A DNA stretch of 64,000 nucleotides from Lampris incognitus (GCF_029633865.1 NC_079230.1:33465150-33529149); one strand, 5' to 3'; counted from the first letter of the stretch, positions 9,704-20,039 are shown. Translations and numbers: made by a program. The notes: generated by a model from the letters alone, not told the origin.

Positions 9704-10519
9704 TGTAACAGAGTCCGGCAAATATATGTAGGGTATGCAACTATTCTGAGTATAGTGGCATATGATAGGGTCAGTATCAGGCAAGCGTCCTCCACTGTAG
9801 CCAATCAGAGTGAGGCTCTCTAACACCCCGGGGGGAAGGGGAAGAAGAGAAGAGAGGTGGTGTGCGGGAGCTTTGCGGCTGTGTGTGGGTCGCTGAACAA
9901 CACTTTTCTGTGTTTGTTTTGCATTTTATTTTATTTTATATTTTTGCTAGTGTCGTCCTATAGTATTACATTCAACTAATACTGAACTGTTGTTGCCTCT
10001 TGAGTCATCTTTACTGTGTTTGTTTTGCATTTTATTTTATTTTATATTTTTGCTAGTGTCGTCCTATAGTATTACATTCAACTAATACTGAACTGTTGTT
10101 GCCTCTTGAGTCATCTTTACTGTGTTTGGAGTTTAGGGCTTATTACATCACTTACCCGAGGGTTTAGAAGTATTGTGGAGTTGTGTCCTTACCTTGGAGT
10201 AGGGGCGTCCCAACTGTCCCCTTGGTTCTGGGGAGGGAGGGTTATGCTGAGTTGGACCCATAGCACAGCATACACTCTACACGTCAGGGGCCGCCCTGTG
10301 AAATACCTTAGCGTGACCCCCACCCCACCCTACTATCTTATAGGGTGTAGCGTACTAACCACGCTGTTCAGCAGGATAGGCATCCACATACTCACCCACG
10401 TAGGTACTGAGACTAATTGCTCTGGGAATGGGGACCCAGATCCCTTCACTAACCTAATCTTTCAAGGTAAATAAGTACTATACTACCCCTACAAGGCGTG
10501 GCTCATTATGCCCGCTACA
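9704..10519 (+). mobile_element. LTR-like block with an exact 106-bp internal duplication
   Basis: The block can be bounded as TGTAACAGAGTCC...CCCGCTACA and is followed by TATTTGGCGTCACAAAC, which looks like the primer-binding region after a 5' LTR. An exact tandem duplication of 106 bp lies at 9909-10014 and 10015-10120. No target duplication is seen. On its right it meets the minus-strand Gypsy pol directly, so it is either a truncated plus-strand element or a terminal repeat of that Gypsy with ill-defined ends. Confidence 0.4.
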
Positions 10520-11664
10520 TATTTGGCGTCACAAACCTGCCACTGACTGTCCTGTGGTGCGCTGTGAGCGGTGAGCTGCCTATGGACTGGGGCAGGTCAG
10601 TTTGCCTGACTGGGCTGAGGTCTTGGTCGCTTGTGTCACTGTCCACAGTGTCATCGTCCTTATCCTTGCCCATTGTGGTTTGGGCCGGGCTACTGTGCTG
10701 CTTGCTGTATTGCTCAGGGTGGTGTCTGAGAGCCTCCCTCTCCACTGGTCTCAGGTCCACCCAGTTGCACCGGTAGTGTGTCCCCTCTACATCCACCAGG
10801 TATGATCTGGGGCCCACCTGTTGAAGGCACACTCCTTTCCTCCATCTGCCTGTCCTGTCTCCAGGTAGGGGCTTCATTCTGATGGCTTGGCCAATAGACA
10901 GCTCGGGCAGATCTCTGGCTGACTTGTCACACAAGAATTTGGCTATTTGGTGTTTAACCCGCAACCTTTCAGGATAACGCTTGGCTCCAAAAGTGCGTCA
11001 GAGACTGGGAGATGAGTCTTCAGTCTCCGAGCCATTAGTCTTAGAGGTGGAATGCTATGCATGCCCTCTGTGGGTGTGTTTCTCCAGTGTAGAATGACAA
11101 TCCATGGGTCATTACCTGCACTGGCTGCTTTCTAGCATATGTTTTTTACTATCTTCACAGCTGACTCCGCTTTCCCATTAGACTTTGGGTGTCTGGGTGA
11201 TGACATAACATGTTCAAAATCCCATTCCTTTGCAAACTTCCTGAATGTTTCACAGACAAACTGGGATCCACAGTCTGTAATCACCCGGCCAGGCTGCCTG
11301 TACCATGCAAATTGGTATTTGCAGGTCAGTATTGTGGTTTCTGCCGAGAAATCTGGGAGCAGCTCCATTTCCCAGAAATCTGAGTAATGGTCTACCATGA
11401 GCAGAAATTCTTTGCCTGCTTGTCTGAGCAAGTCCATGCTAAGGATCTGCCATGGCCGTGTGGGAAGTGCATGTGACATCATTGTTTCTTACTGTTGTTT
11501 GTGTGAGTATTCATGCTGAGCACTGGCTCACATAAGTCCTTGATCTCACCTTGCATGTTGGGCCAGTATGGTGTGTCTCTGGCCTGTCTGTAGCGTACTT
11601 CACCTCCTACATGACTGGCGTGGATGCATCTCAGCATTTCTGCATGCAGTGATTTTGGAACCAT
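10515..11664 (-). pseudogene. Ty3/Gypsy A integrase, broken
   Basis: Three open pieces make up the enzyme. The piece at 11664-11479 covers the zinc-binding region (HASHVGG, then ARDTPYWPNM). The piece at 11482-11132 is the catalytic core with WQILSMDLLRQAG, the DHYSDFWE stretch, VITDCGSQFV and HPKSNGKAESAVK, which supply the D, D and E. The piece at 10964-10515 is the C-terminal chromatin-proximal part. The zinc-finger region has lost normal spacing and the last two pieces are separated by a disrupted stretch (10965-11131). In the second Asp motif the usual DNG appears as DCG. Confidence 0.85.
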
Positions 11665-11881
11665 CAGTCATTGACCTTTGAAAAGCACTCCATCCTGTGC
11701 AATTATCTCGTCCCGGATTGACCAGTATTCTCTGATTGCTAGGGGAGTTTCCTCTCGGTGGTCCAGCCACCCCCGTAGCACTACCGCTTTCAGTATCTTG
11801 AGGTTTTCATCTCCCACCGTACCGTATCCTTCCTGATCTGAATCAGGCCCTGGCTGGTGACATTTAGGTAATCAGCTTGAT

Positions 11882-13856
11882 TTATCTGTTAAGTGTCCTC
11901 TTGCACCCTCTGTAGGTTGCAAACTGCATGGCGTGTGTATGCTGTGTCTTGTTTTCTTTGATGGTGCTGTGGTAGCCTGTGGCTCTGCTCAGTGTGTCGC
12001 TGATGTACATGCCCGGGCCTGGCTTGTACACTACCTTGAGGCTGTAGTTCTGAGGTGTGAGCAGCATGCTCTGGTGCCACTTGGGTGCGCTGAGGAGGGG
12101 CTTGTTAAAGATGGAGAGAAGTGGCTTGTGGTCTGTTTCTGCTGTGATCTCCCCTCTCCCATAAAGAAAATAGTGAAAGCGCTGGCATGCGAACACAATG
12201 CTCAGGCACTCCTTTTCGATTTGCACATAATTTTGTTCTGTTGGTGTTAATGCTCGGGATGAAAACACAACTTGCTGACCTTCCTGTAATAGACAACAGC
12301 CAAGTCCTTTCTGACTTGCATCACTCTGTATGGTTACTGGCTTGGTCACATCATAATATCTCAGGATCAGGGCTGTTGTGACCAGTTGCTTGATTTCCTC
12401 AACTGCTGCTTTGTGCTTGGGTAGCCAGTGCCATGTCATGTCCTTGTCTAGTAGTCTCCGTAGTGGCTCACATACCTCAGAAAGGCGTGGCATGAACTTT
12501 GTGAGGTAGGTCACAAATCCTATGAACCGTTGCACTGCCTTGGTGTCTGTGAGGTGGGGCATTTCTTTGATTGCTCTGATTTTTTTTCTGGGTCTGCCCC
12601 AAGTCCCTCCGCCGACAGCATGTGCCTGTGAAACCTGACCTTTTTGACCTTTAGCTGTAGCTTCTTTAGACTCAGTCTCAGTTTAACCTCTCTGGGTCCT
12701 GAGTAAGACGCTAAACTGCAACCGCAGGCTGTAGAGGGGTAGCACCTTACCTTAGCAAGAGCCCTTTGGCTAAGGACGACATCCCTACTGATAGATCTGG
12801 TCCTCCTGCATGCCTGTATGATACTTCCCATGTTGCCCAGTCCAGCCAACACACTGAGATAGGAGAAGGGAACTCTGATTTCAAATTCACCTGCTGCCTT
12901 GTGGGTTGATGCCTCTTTCGGCAAAGGCTAGGTGAAGGAAACACTGAATTCAAATCCTCGGGCACAGTTTACCCAGCTGTCAGTACCCGGAAAGGGTAAA
13001 CCATTCCCCGGGTGCTGCACGGCGGCTGCCCACTGCTCCTAGCTACACAGCTAGGATGGGTTAAACGCATAGAGTGAATTTCATTGTATGTATGTACAAA
13101 TGACAAATAAAGTGTATTCTGTATTCTGTATGCTCTGCACCTCTCCATCTTTGTATCATGATCCTATATGGCGTCCTCATCTGCCTCCCCACAGCCAGCT
13201 ATTAGCATGTTGTCTGCGATGGGCTCCACACCACTGAGCCCTGCCAGTAGTTCACGCTGTTTTCACTGGTATATTTCAGGAGCCACTGATACACCAAATG
13301 GCAGCTTCAACCAGTGCTTCTTGCCCCAAGGTGTCCAGAATGTGGTCATGTAACTGCTGTCCTCATCTAGTTTACATTGCAGGAAGGCATCACATGCATC
13401 AACAAGGGTGAAGATGCGAGCCTTGGGCAGTTTATATAGCACATCCTCAAGGGTTGGCATTATGTGAGGAGATCTCCTCAAAGCTTTATTGAGTGCCTTG
13501 GGCTCAATGCAGATCCTCAGTTTCTCTGGCCGTCTGACTATCACCGTGTTACTAATCCACTCAGTGGGCTCTGGCACTGAGGCTAAGTGACCCTCTCTCT
13601 CATGTTTGTCTAGCTGGGCATTTCTAAGTGCCACTGGAACATTACGTGAAGAAACCTGAACTGGGGCTACTTTACTGTCTAGCTCAAAATGAACTTTCCC
13701 TGGGAGCGATTCAGTTGGGCCATTGAAGACATCGTCATAGGTATTGACAAGCTGCAGCTTGGTCAGTGGCTCTGTGCTGCTAAGCTCTACATTAAGAAGT
13801 TCCTCAGTGGTGGAGAGATGCATTAACACTAGGTGTTCACAGGTTGAGCCTGACAA
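11882..13856 (-). pseudogene. Ty3/Gypsy A reverse transcriptase / RNase H, broken
   Basis: The upstream half (13856-13263) holds the RT fingers and palm (KLRICIEPKALNKALRR, then RIFTLVDACDAFLQ, the first catalytic Asp region, and LPFGVSVAPEIYQ). In the following codons the usual paired Asp box reads IADNMLIAG, with Asn at the second position. A retroposon (12693-13138) then interrupts. The thumb/connection and RNase H continue at 12562-11882 (QRFIGFVTYLTKFM, TIQSDASQKGLGCCL, ETDHKPLLSIF). A frameshift lies near 12560. The copy cannot make a working enzyme. Confidence 0.88.
12693..13138 (+). mobile_element. Retroposon inserted in Gypsy A RT, 7-bp target duplication
   Basis: A 446-bp block is flanked by ACCTCTC on both sides (12686-12692 and 13139-13145). 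It contains the CACTGCTCCTAGCTACACAG block shared with 895-1237, and ends with GACAAATAAAGTG and a TATTCTG repeat tail. The direct repeat and simple tail indicate target-primed reverse transcription by a LINE. It has no coding capacity I recognise, so it is a SINE or a 5'-truncated LINE. Confidence 0.75.
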
Positions 13857-13865
13857 CAGGGCTCT

Positions 13866-14069
13866 CTAATTGCTTCTCACTATCTCAAAGTCCAGTTTGT
13901 GTGTTTTGCTCCTCACAACACACGTTGTGCTGAATATCCCAGTAGAGCACATTGTTTCGCCCGAGTACGGTACCAAACTAGTTTGGCTCGGTAATAGCTT
14001 GACTTCAGCTGCCAGTCTCCTCTTATCTTTTAGACTCATCACATTACAGGTTGCCCCTGGATCTGACAT
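13866..14069 (-). pseudogene. Ty3/Gypsy A protease fragment
   Basis: The minus-strand frame starts SDPGATCNVMS, with DPGA in the place of the D-S/T-GA catalytic motif of retropepsins, so the residue after Asp is Pro instead of Thr or Ser. Spacing to the following RT (13856) fits a Gypsy gag-pol. About 67 codons remain. Confidence 0.65.
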
Positions 14070-14099
14070 CTCTGAGAACCATTATTAATTTTTATGTTG

Positions 14100-14561
14100 G
14101 CAAACCATTTTTCCCTGTCTTTGAACTGCTCCGATGTGCTCAGCTGAGTACATGTGGGCCTCTGTGTTGGTCCTGTCGACGTCTTCATGGGCCACTGTGT
14201 CTGCTGTATTCAGCTGTCACGTGGATTGGCTCCTCTTTATGCACACTAACTACATGATTTGCTGTTCCACAATGGCAGCAATTTTTGCCGTACACTGGTT
14301 AAAAGTCACCTCTGCGCCTGTGCATATTGCCAAAATATTTGCACCTATTGCTATCGCTTGGACCCTGCATCTGACTCTGATGCTTGTCTAGGCGTTCATG
14401 TCTGGATGCAACTCACTACTGACGTCGGTCTGTTGCATGCAAATTCTCCAGCAACCTGTACTGTGTCATCGCTTTACCCTCATCTCTGTCATCTCTGCAG
14501 CCCGGCATATTTCTATGGCTGATGTCAGTGTGAGGACCTTCTCACTAAGCAGGTGACTACG
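14100..14561 (-). pseudogene. Ty3/Gypsy A gag, 3' part
   Basis: Coding sense is fragmentary. A capsid-end segment LSEKVLTLTSAIEICRAAEM is readable just below the insertion junction at 14561, and the stretch near 14270 reads as a degenerate zinc-knuckle region ending before the protease. Stops occur in all frames. It is the direct continuation of 17589-17157, from which it is separated by the nested LTR element. Confidence 0.65.
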
Positions 14562-15038
14562 TGTGAGCGGTGTACTGTTTCATTGCGTTGTGTAGGAAAG
14601 ACAGAACAACTTCTCTCATGCATGGGATCTGTATTCTGTCTGTGCCATATAAACAAAACAGGACAGGTTTCAGGAAACGTCAGATCAGCTCCTGCTGTAG
14701 CCTACGCAAGAATTGGGGCCCACATTAGACATAACACACATTAGGAATGGATAAAATAAATTACAGGGGCAGACAAAATGAACACATACCTCTTTCTACA
14801 TGTCCAAAGTGGGAAAGAGGCAGAAGTCAGGGGACATACGTTTTATAGCTACTAACAGGAAATTACGTCACAACAGGGAGGGGCTACTAACAGGAAATTA
14901 TGTCACAACAAGGAGGGGCTACTATAAGCGTTTCCCGATATAATAAAATAAAGTTGGCAATGAAAATAATAATCATGTGGTGATACTTTGTGTAATTATG
15001 TAACATTTTGTGGTTATGACGTTTTTAACCATGTTACA
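14562..15038 (-). repeat. 3' LTR of the nested element
   Basis: Aligned by eye with 16678-17156: most bases agree. This copy carries an extra repeat of the CTACTAACAGGAAATTA segment and lacks the long (AAT)n run of the other. Confidence 0.88.
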
Positions 15039-15411
15039 TTCACCCCCCTAGAATTACACAAAAATTTGAACATATCACAAATTGCAATCACCCAACACCC
15101 ACAATAAAGTCAGCAATACCTGCCACCTACTAAGGTTAGGAGGGCCACAGACTGGCGAAGCGCCAAACCGTATCTAAAACCACTCCACGGACAAAACAAG
15201 GTGCCTTTTACGCCTCACCAAAATGGGCACAAAGGGGCGACGACTCACAAAACGAAATCAACCAAATAAATTTAAAAAAAGGCAAATTCCATAGTGGACA
15301 TTACACGAACCAAACAGCAATGTAGGCCTACATTACACTACCCATATAAACACAGTAGGCCTAAAACAAAAAGGAGGCCGACTGTGGAGCAACAGTAAAG
15401 CGTGGACTGAA

Positions 15412-15515
15412 CTGAACCATGGTTTCAATCAACCTATGAACCCGTATCGCCCGCACCACAGGAGACATCGCTAACCGCTCGACTAAAGGGTCAGACCCCT
15501 CAGCATCTGAGCCGC
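15412..15515 (-). repeat. tRNA-like short repeat, partial copy 2
   Basis: The minus strand reads the conserved CCCTTTAGTCGAGCGGTTAGCGA block. The TGTA and TACA ends of other copies are not found, so it is partial. It lies in the interior of the nested LTR element. Confidence 0.6.
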
Positions 15516-15634
15516 AGGCCATCCTGCTCATGTAGCTCCTCATCATATCTTCCCACTCATGAATGGAAAATGTCTCAGCCTCGTCACCTTTAAAAGGGGA
15601 GGGGCTTGGACTCTGACTGGACTACGACTTTAAG

Positions 15635-16103
15635 CTATGTGGGATCGATAGTTACATTCTGGTTGTCTAGAGGCTGGGACTGAGAGTGGGGGCTGCTGGG
15701 CAGGTGCATGGCATGGAAGCTAGCAGCGATATTGTCACTAATCTGCTTAGCTAAAACAGTAATAACACTGCCCAGTGTTTCAGTCGTAACAACAACCTGG
15801 GGGGAAGTCTGCTGAGACAGGTGGGGGGCGTGTACGATAGGTGTTGAACTGGCAGAGGGACCTGACACTAAACAGTGACTCATCATTCCCCTGATCAAGG
15901 CCGCCCACAACAGGACACACAGACCTAAACCTAGTTCTCCCATACCCAACCGGCAATACTAACTGCCCTCTACCCACACTAGTGGACTGTCCCCTTCCCA
16001 TACCATGAATGAACTGTCCCCTTCCCACACCATCAGTAACGTCATGCCCATCAAAGGAAGGGCTAACAGGTGTATTGAAAATATCTCTGCTAGCATGTCT
16101 CAA
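15635..16103 (-). pseudogene. Gag-like open regions of the nested LTR element
   Basis: Two overlapping minus-strand frames, 16103-15780 and 15949-15635, carry a repeated GRGQ motif (VGRGQFIHGMGRGQS, then VGRGQL) and a later amphipathic stretch (LGSVITVLAKQISDNIAASF). The Gly-Arg-Gly-rich start followed by a helical segment resembles the N-terminus of some fish Gypsy Gag proteins, but I cannot assign it with certainty. No zinc knuckle is visible. The frame change between the two pieces suggests a single indel. Confidence 0.4.
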
Positions 16104-16262
16104 TTAGGCTATAACAGTGCATAAACAAACACAATGAAACAAAAGCAAACAAATTTACAGCATCAAAACATCTAGCGTATGGCTTCAAATACCCTAACAA
16201 GATCACAGGAAATGGTTTACCTAAAACAAAACCAATTCTCTTTCACCCATAAGTAAACATAC

Positions 16263-16419
16263 TGTAACGTGCATGGATAAGAAGACACGCTGGCCGCTGG
16301 CTGGCGGGTCTGACCCTTTAGTCGAGCGGTTAGCGACGCCTCCTGCGGTGCGGGCGACACGGGTTCGCTTCCCGGCCGCGGCAGTTCCCGTGGTTTCGTT
16401 GTCCCCCGAATTCGCTACA
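16263..16419 (+). repeat. tRNA-like short repeat, copy 3, with possible 4-bp target duplication
   Basis: This is complete from TGTAACGTGCATGG to GAATTCGCTACA. ATAC flanks both sides (16259-16262, 16420-16423). Inside are TAGTCGAGCGGTTAGCG and GGGTTCGCTTCCC, resembling Pol III A and B boxes. It sits in the interior of the nested LTR element. Confidence 0.75.
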
Positions 16420-16677
16420 ATACGCAGCTCTAGCCAGCACCATTTGCGGAAAAGAAAAAAAATATCGACAGAAAAAAATGCCTCCCAACACGATCCCCCC
16501 CTCCCCTCCCCAGTCACACACACAGTCGTCACCATTCAACACGGAGCATAGCTAGCTAGCTAGCTGGCTAGCATCTGTAGCACTGTTAGCATAGCAGGCT
16601 AACCCTGATACCATGAATGGGGCGGGGCGGACTGAGAGAAGACGGCGGCTGCAGCAGGTGGCGACGCTTTCTCCAAG

Positions 16678-17058
16678 TGTGAGCGGTGTACTGTTTCATT
16701 GCGTTGTGTAGGAAAGACAGGACAACTTCTCTCATGCATGGGATCTGTATTCTGTCTGTGCCATATAAACAAAACAGGACAGGTTTCAGGAAACGTCAGA
16801 TCAGCTCCTGCTGTAGCCTACGCAAGAATTGGGACCCACATTAGACATAAGACACATTAGGAATGGATAAAATACATTACAGGGGCAGACAAAATGAACA
16901 CATACCTCTTTCTACATGTCCAGAGCGGGAACGAGGCAGAAGTCAGGGGGGACACACGTTTTATAGCTACTAACAGGAAATGGCGTCACAACAGGGAGGG
17001 GCTACTATAAGCGTTTCCTGAGGATGTAAAAAAATAAAATAACAATGTTGGCAATGAA

Positions 17059-17091
<33 letters not shown>

Positions 17092-17156
17092 CATGTGGTG
17101 ATACTTTGTGTAATTATACAACATGTTTTGGTCATGAAGTTGTTAACCATGCTACA
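16678..17156 (-). repeat. 5' LTR of the nested element
   Basis: Direct repeat partner of 14562-15038. It contains an (AAT)n run at 17060-17092 that expands it. Confidence 0.88.
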
Positions 17157-17589
17157 TTCGCACACTCCCATCACTAACACAAAGCACCACTCTGTCTCTT
17201 AGCGGTTCCTCTTTTAGTGTTCCATGCCCACAGGACGCAGCCTTCTCCCTCGGTATAGTTATGAATGCATCAATAGGCTCACCTTCATCTTGTGTCAGTT
17301 TCCAAAGATGCATCGCTCAAATAAGACATTGCTAGCTGGCTTGAGATATCTCTCCAATGCACTGAGAATTGCTTCAGTCTTTCTCCTGCTCCGCTGCCAT
17401 GGCCAAGTTGTGTCTGTATACATCCCCCTCATGCCCGTCACTCTCCGCAAGGTTGCTGCTGCGCCTCAGCTGGTTGGTCCTTCAGTGCCAGTGTGTATAG
17501 TCTTCAAACTCCACTCTAAACTTGCCCCTCTTACTTGTGACATTGCCCGTCACTTTCATCTCCTCAGGTGGCGGGATGCTTGACGCCAT
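17157..17589 (-). pseudogene. Ty3/Gypsy A gag, 5' part
   Basis: An ATG at 17589 (minus strand) begins MASSIPPPEEMKVTGNV, the start of a Ty3/Gypsy Gag. Further down, EEGEPIDAFIT and REKAASCGHGTLKEEPLRD are readable after frameshifts and match the capsid C-terminal region. Coding stops at the junction with the nested LTR at 17156. Confidence 0.75.
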
Positions 17590-17606
17590 GATGAGGCTGT
17601 TGCTGT

Positions 17607-17745
17607 GTAACCGGTTATCTTCTTGCCCGGTGCGGGATTCGATACGGCGTGTACTGCACCACAAGGCGGCATCACTAACCGCTCGGCTAAAGGGTCAGAC
17701 CCGTTAGCTAGCTAGGGGTTAACGTGTCTTATTAGTAGTGTACAG
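17607..17745 (-). repeat. tRNA-like short repeat, copy 4
   Basis: The minus-strand block CCTTTAGCCGAGCGGTTAGTGA is followed by ATCGAATCCCG, which resembles a B box. The ends are degenerate. It lies immediately upstream of the Gypsy A gag start. Confidence 0.6.
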
Positions 17746-17790
17746 TTGTTAGCCTAGTTAGCCCGCTGCTAGTGTGGCATTTCCTTCCCT

Positions 17791-19770
17791 ATACGCCCAT
17801 TTCACGTCGCGGCCATCTTGGATTAAAAAAAACCAAGTGGTGGAAATTTAGCCACGCCCCCTTCTTACTCAATCGGAATCAATGCAGCCGGGGCCAGCAG
17901 CAGCAGCAAACATGGTTTGGACTACCAACCTCGAGCACCTACCGTCATTTACCACGATATGAAAACTAAGCTGGATCTTTTCTTTTTCCAGTACTTTCTG
18001 CCTCTCCTGTGCCAGTGAGGAGAGACACACACACAGGGCTGTATTCAAAGAAGCTGTTTAATCACAAAAAAATAAAAAATAAGATAAATTTCATTTTTAT
18101 ACTGTACATTAAATATTTATACATTAGATTGTCCCATCGACAATATTTTCATTCTTTGTCCTTTAACTTTAACAGAACTGTTGGTTCATTTTAAACTAAA
18201 ATATGTTGGGTCAACTGTCATTCTGCTGTAGCAATAAACTGGAACTGGCTACCAACTCAAATCATCAATTGTTTACTAAACTAAGATAGTGATTGCTCAT
18301 CTCAAGGTGTGGGCTAAAAATGGGACTGTACTGAAATGAAGTTAAGTATGTTTCGATCTATCTAAGGTTTGTGTGCACTATTTTCTTGTCAGCTGAATTT
18401 AACAAAGGTTTAAAACAGTGGTCCCTGAAAATGTGTTAGGAGAGCACACACAGTCCACAGTTGGTTGACTGTTCCACTTAGTGGAAGGGGTATGACTCCA
18501 TCAAAAATGTGGTACTCCTTTATGCGTCTTATTGACCGTTCGACATGTATTCTCAAGCCAGAAATACTCTGTGTGTCTGTGAGCTCATCACAGCTAAACT
18601 GTCCACTTGGGCCTAGAAATGCAGGGATGACAAGTTTTACATCTATTTCATCGAGCAGGTCTTTGATAAGGAAGCCCTTATCGGCCATGACCTCATCACC
18701 TGACTCTAAGAGGTCCAGAACACCTGACCTCTTAGTTATCTCCTTATCAGAAATACATCCTGTGTATAGATTACTTACCAGGCTACCTGACCCCGAGGGA
18801 GTGATCCCAATTAGGGATTTCAGTGTAGTGTTACTTTTATAATGGGAGTATGTCATGGTGTTCAAAACCTTCCAACTAGCTGTCTCGATGCGGATCTCTG
18901 TGCAGTCTAGTATCACTCTTGTGTTTGGGTAGAATTCCCTGAATACTGGTGGCATTAGCTCATCTACTGCTGCTCTGCTAGGCCATATTGGGAGGGTCCC
19001 TAACATAAAGAGCAAATAGTTGGCCCACGTTGTACAGTTCCTGCTGACTGTGGCCGGCGACACATTGAATCGTACAGATAAATCCAGAGCAAAAAAGCCC
19101 TGCCTCACACGGCACAAGAACAGGAAAAACTGATCAATCAGCGATAAATGCTCTGCATGGAAGCCAGGCACAGAAATGTGTTCTAGGTTATGGCTGTTCC
19201 TTTGCATTTGAGTCCATCGCACCATGGACTCTGCAGTAGGCTGTAAAGCTAGGAAGAGTGCTTTGAGGGTGTGGTAATCCTTAAAACCAGTGTAAAACCT
19301 GATCAGATTGGGCGCACACTGGAAGCGTTCTAGACCAAAACGCTCACTTTTCAGCTTTTTATTTTCGTCCTCCAGGAAAGCGATGCGTTTCTTTACTGCG
19401 TCAAGCTGGTCTTCCACAGAAAGGGGCTTCACGTCGTAGTCATGATCAGGTAGAGTCGCCCAAACCTCACTGGACACATGAGGATATGTCATACATGTGG
19501 GAAGCAATATAAATCCACACATTTTCCTGTTATCAAGATGATGTGTCAGAACGGAGCTATCCACTATTGAAAGATTAGTGAATGTATATACATATATATA
19601 CAGATTTATCTCTTTCCCTTCTTTGATAGGAGTTGCAGGATGGTACACAGCAGTACGACATGTTGCTTCCCCGCAGTGTTTTCAATGAAGTAAGAAGGGG
19701 GCGTGGCTAAATTCCCACCGCTTGGTTTTTTTTTTTATCCAAGATGGCCGCGGCGTGAAATGGGCGTATT
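17791..19770 (-). mobile_element. ISL2EU-like DNA transposon
   Basis: Inverted repeats of about 80 bp (17791-17869 and 19689-19770) match closely: ACGCCCATTTCACG, GCGGCCATCTTGGAT, AACCAAG, AATTTAGCCACGCCCCCTTCTTACT. The boundary reads CCCT-AT-ACGCCC on the left and GGGCGT-AT-TACT on the right, compatible with a 2-bp AT target duplication. One minus-strand transposase gene fills the element. The second gene (YqaJ nuclease) typical of autonomous family members is absent, so this is a transposase-only derivative. Confidence 0.88.
18410..19648 (-). CDS. DDE_Tnp_4 transposase with truncated THAP start (ISL2EU-like)
   Basis: The open frame has 412 codons. After an N-terminal stretch of doubtful coding value comes a coiled coil (LDAVKKRIAFLEDENKKL), a helix FYTGFKDYHTLKALFLALQP, a helix-turn-helix of the HTH_Tnp_4 type (FFALDLSVRFNVSPATVSR), then the DDE domain with ILDCTEIRIE, VMADKGFLI and HVERSIRRIKEY carrying the D, D and E. 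No stop interrupts the catalytic part. In another frame an ATG at 19661 opens SYCCVPSCNSYQRRERDKS, the C-x4-C start of a THAP finger, ending at a GT (after GATAAATCT) that could be a splice donor. The C-terminal half of the finger (W and C-x2-H) is not found, so DNA binding is probably lost. The most likely true start is 19661 with splicing. Confidence 0.8.
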   Translation of the reverse strand: MYHPATPIKEGKEINLYIYVYTFTNLSIVDSSVLTHHLDNRKMCGFILLPTCMTYPHVSSEVWATLPDHDYDVKPLSVEDQLDAVKKRIAFLEDENKKLKSERFGLERFQCAPNLIRFYTGFKDYHTLKALFLALQPTAESMVRWTQMQRNSHNLEHISVPGFHAEHLSLIDQFFLFLCRVRQGFFALDLSVRFNVSPATVSRNCTTWANYLLFMLGTLPIWPSRAAVDELMPPVFREFYPNTRVILDCTEIRIETASWKVLNTMTYSHYKSNTTLKSLIGITPSGSGSLVSNLYTGCISDKEITKRSGVLDLLESGDEVMADKGFLIKDLLDEIDVKLVIPAFLGPSGQFSCDELTDTQSISGLRIHVERSIRRIKEYHIFDGVIPLPLSGTVNQLWTVCALLTHFQGPLF

Positions 19771-20039
19771 ACTTTCCTTTCGCCCTTCTCGCTGGCGACG
19801 TCACTGACGCAGCTGTGGAGCGCGTCAACTTCGCGCGTATTTACGCTCGGATTTCTCCGCTTCTGACACAGCAGCACTATGCATGCATTACCTCCCTGCG
19901 CTCGGAAAGGGACTGCGCAATACCAAGCGACCTCTAGAAAAACTGCTCGTTTAGTCAGGATTAAAGGGCCATTCCGAAACTGTTCCTCCTCAGGAATGAG
20001 TGGCTCCAGGTTTCATTTTTGCCGACTATGTGATTACTG

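Larger units (their letters stand above)
14562..17156 (-). mobile_element. Non-autonomous LTR retrotransposon nested in Gypsy A gag
   Basis: Two direct repeats of 477 and 479 bp (14562-15038, 16678-17156) have TGTGAGCGG...ATGTTACA-type ends on the plus strand. Sense is minus: a TATA-like GCTATAAAACG lies on the minus strand of each LTR, and a purine run (AGGGGGGTGAA, minus strand) abuts the inner edge of the 3' LTR at 15039. The flanks TACG and TTCG differ by one base and may be the target duplication. The 1.6-kb interior has no pol and only a short gag-like open region, so it would depend on another element. A solo LTR of the same family lies at 52293-52746. Confidence 0.85.
10515..17589 (-). 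mobile_element. Ty3/Gypsy element A, heavily interrupted
   Basis: Read on the minus strand, fragments of gag (17589-17157, then 14561-14100), protease, RT, RNase H and integrase follow in Ty3/Gypsy order down to 10515. Two later insertions break it: a complete LTR element at 14562-17156 inside gag and a retroposon at 12693-13138 inside RT. Multiple stops and frameshifts occur in every domain. Its 5' LTR is not found beyond 17600, where a tRNA-like repeat and an ISL2EU-like transposon sit. Details are in the component entries. Confidence 0.88.
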
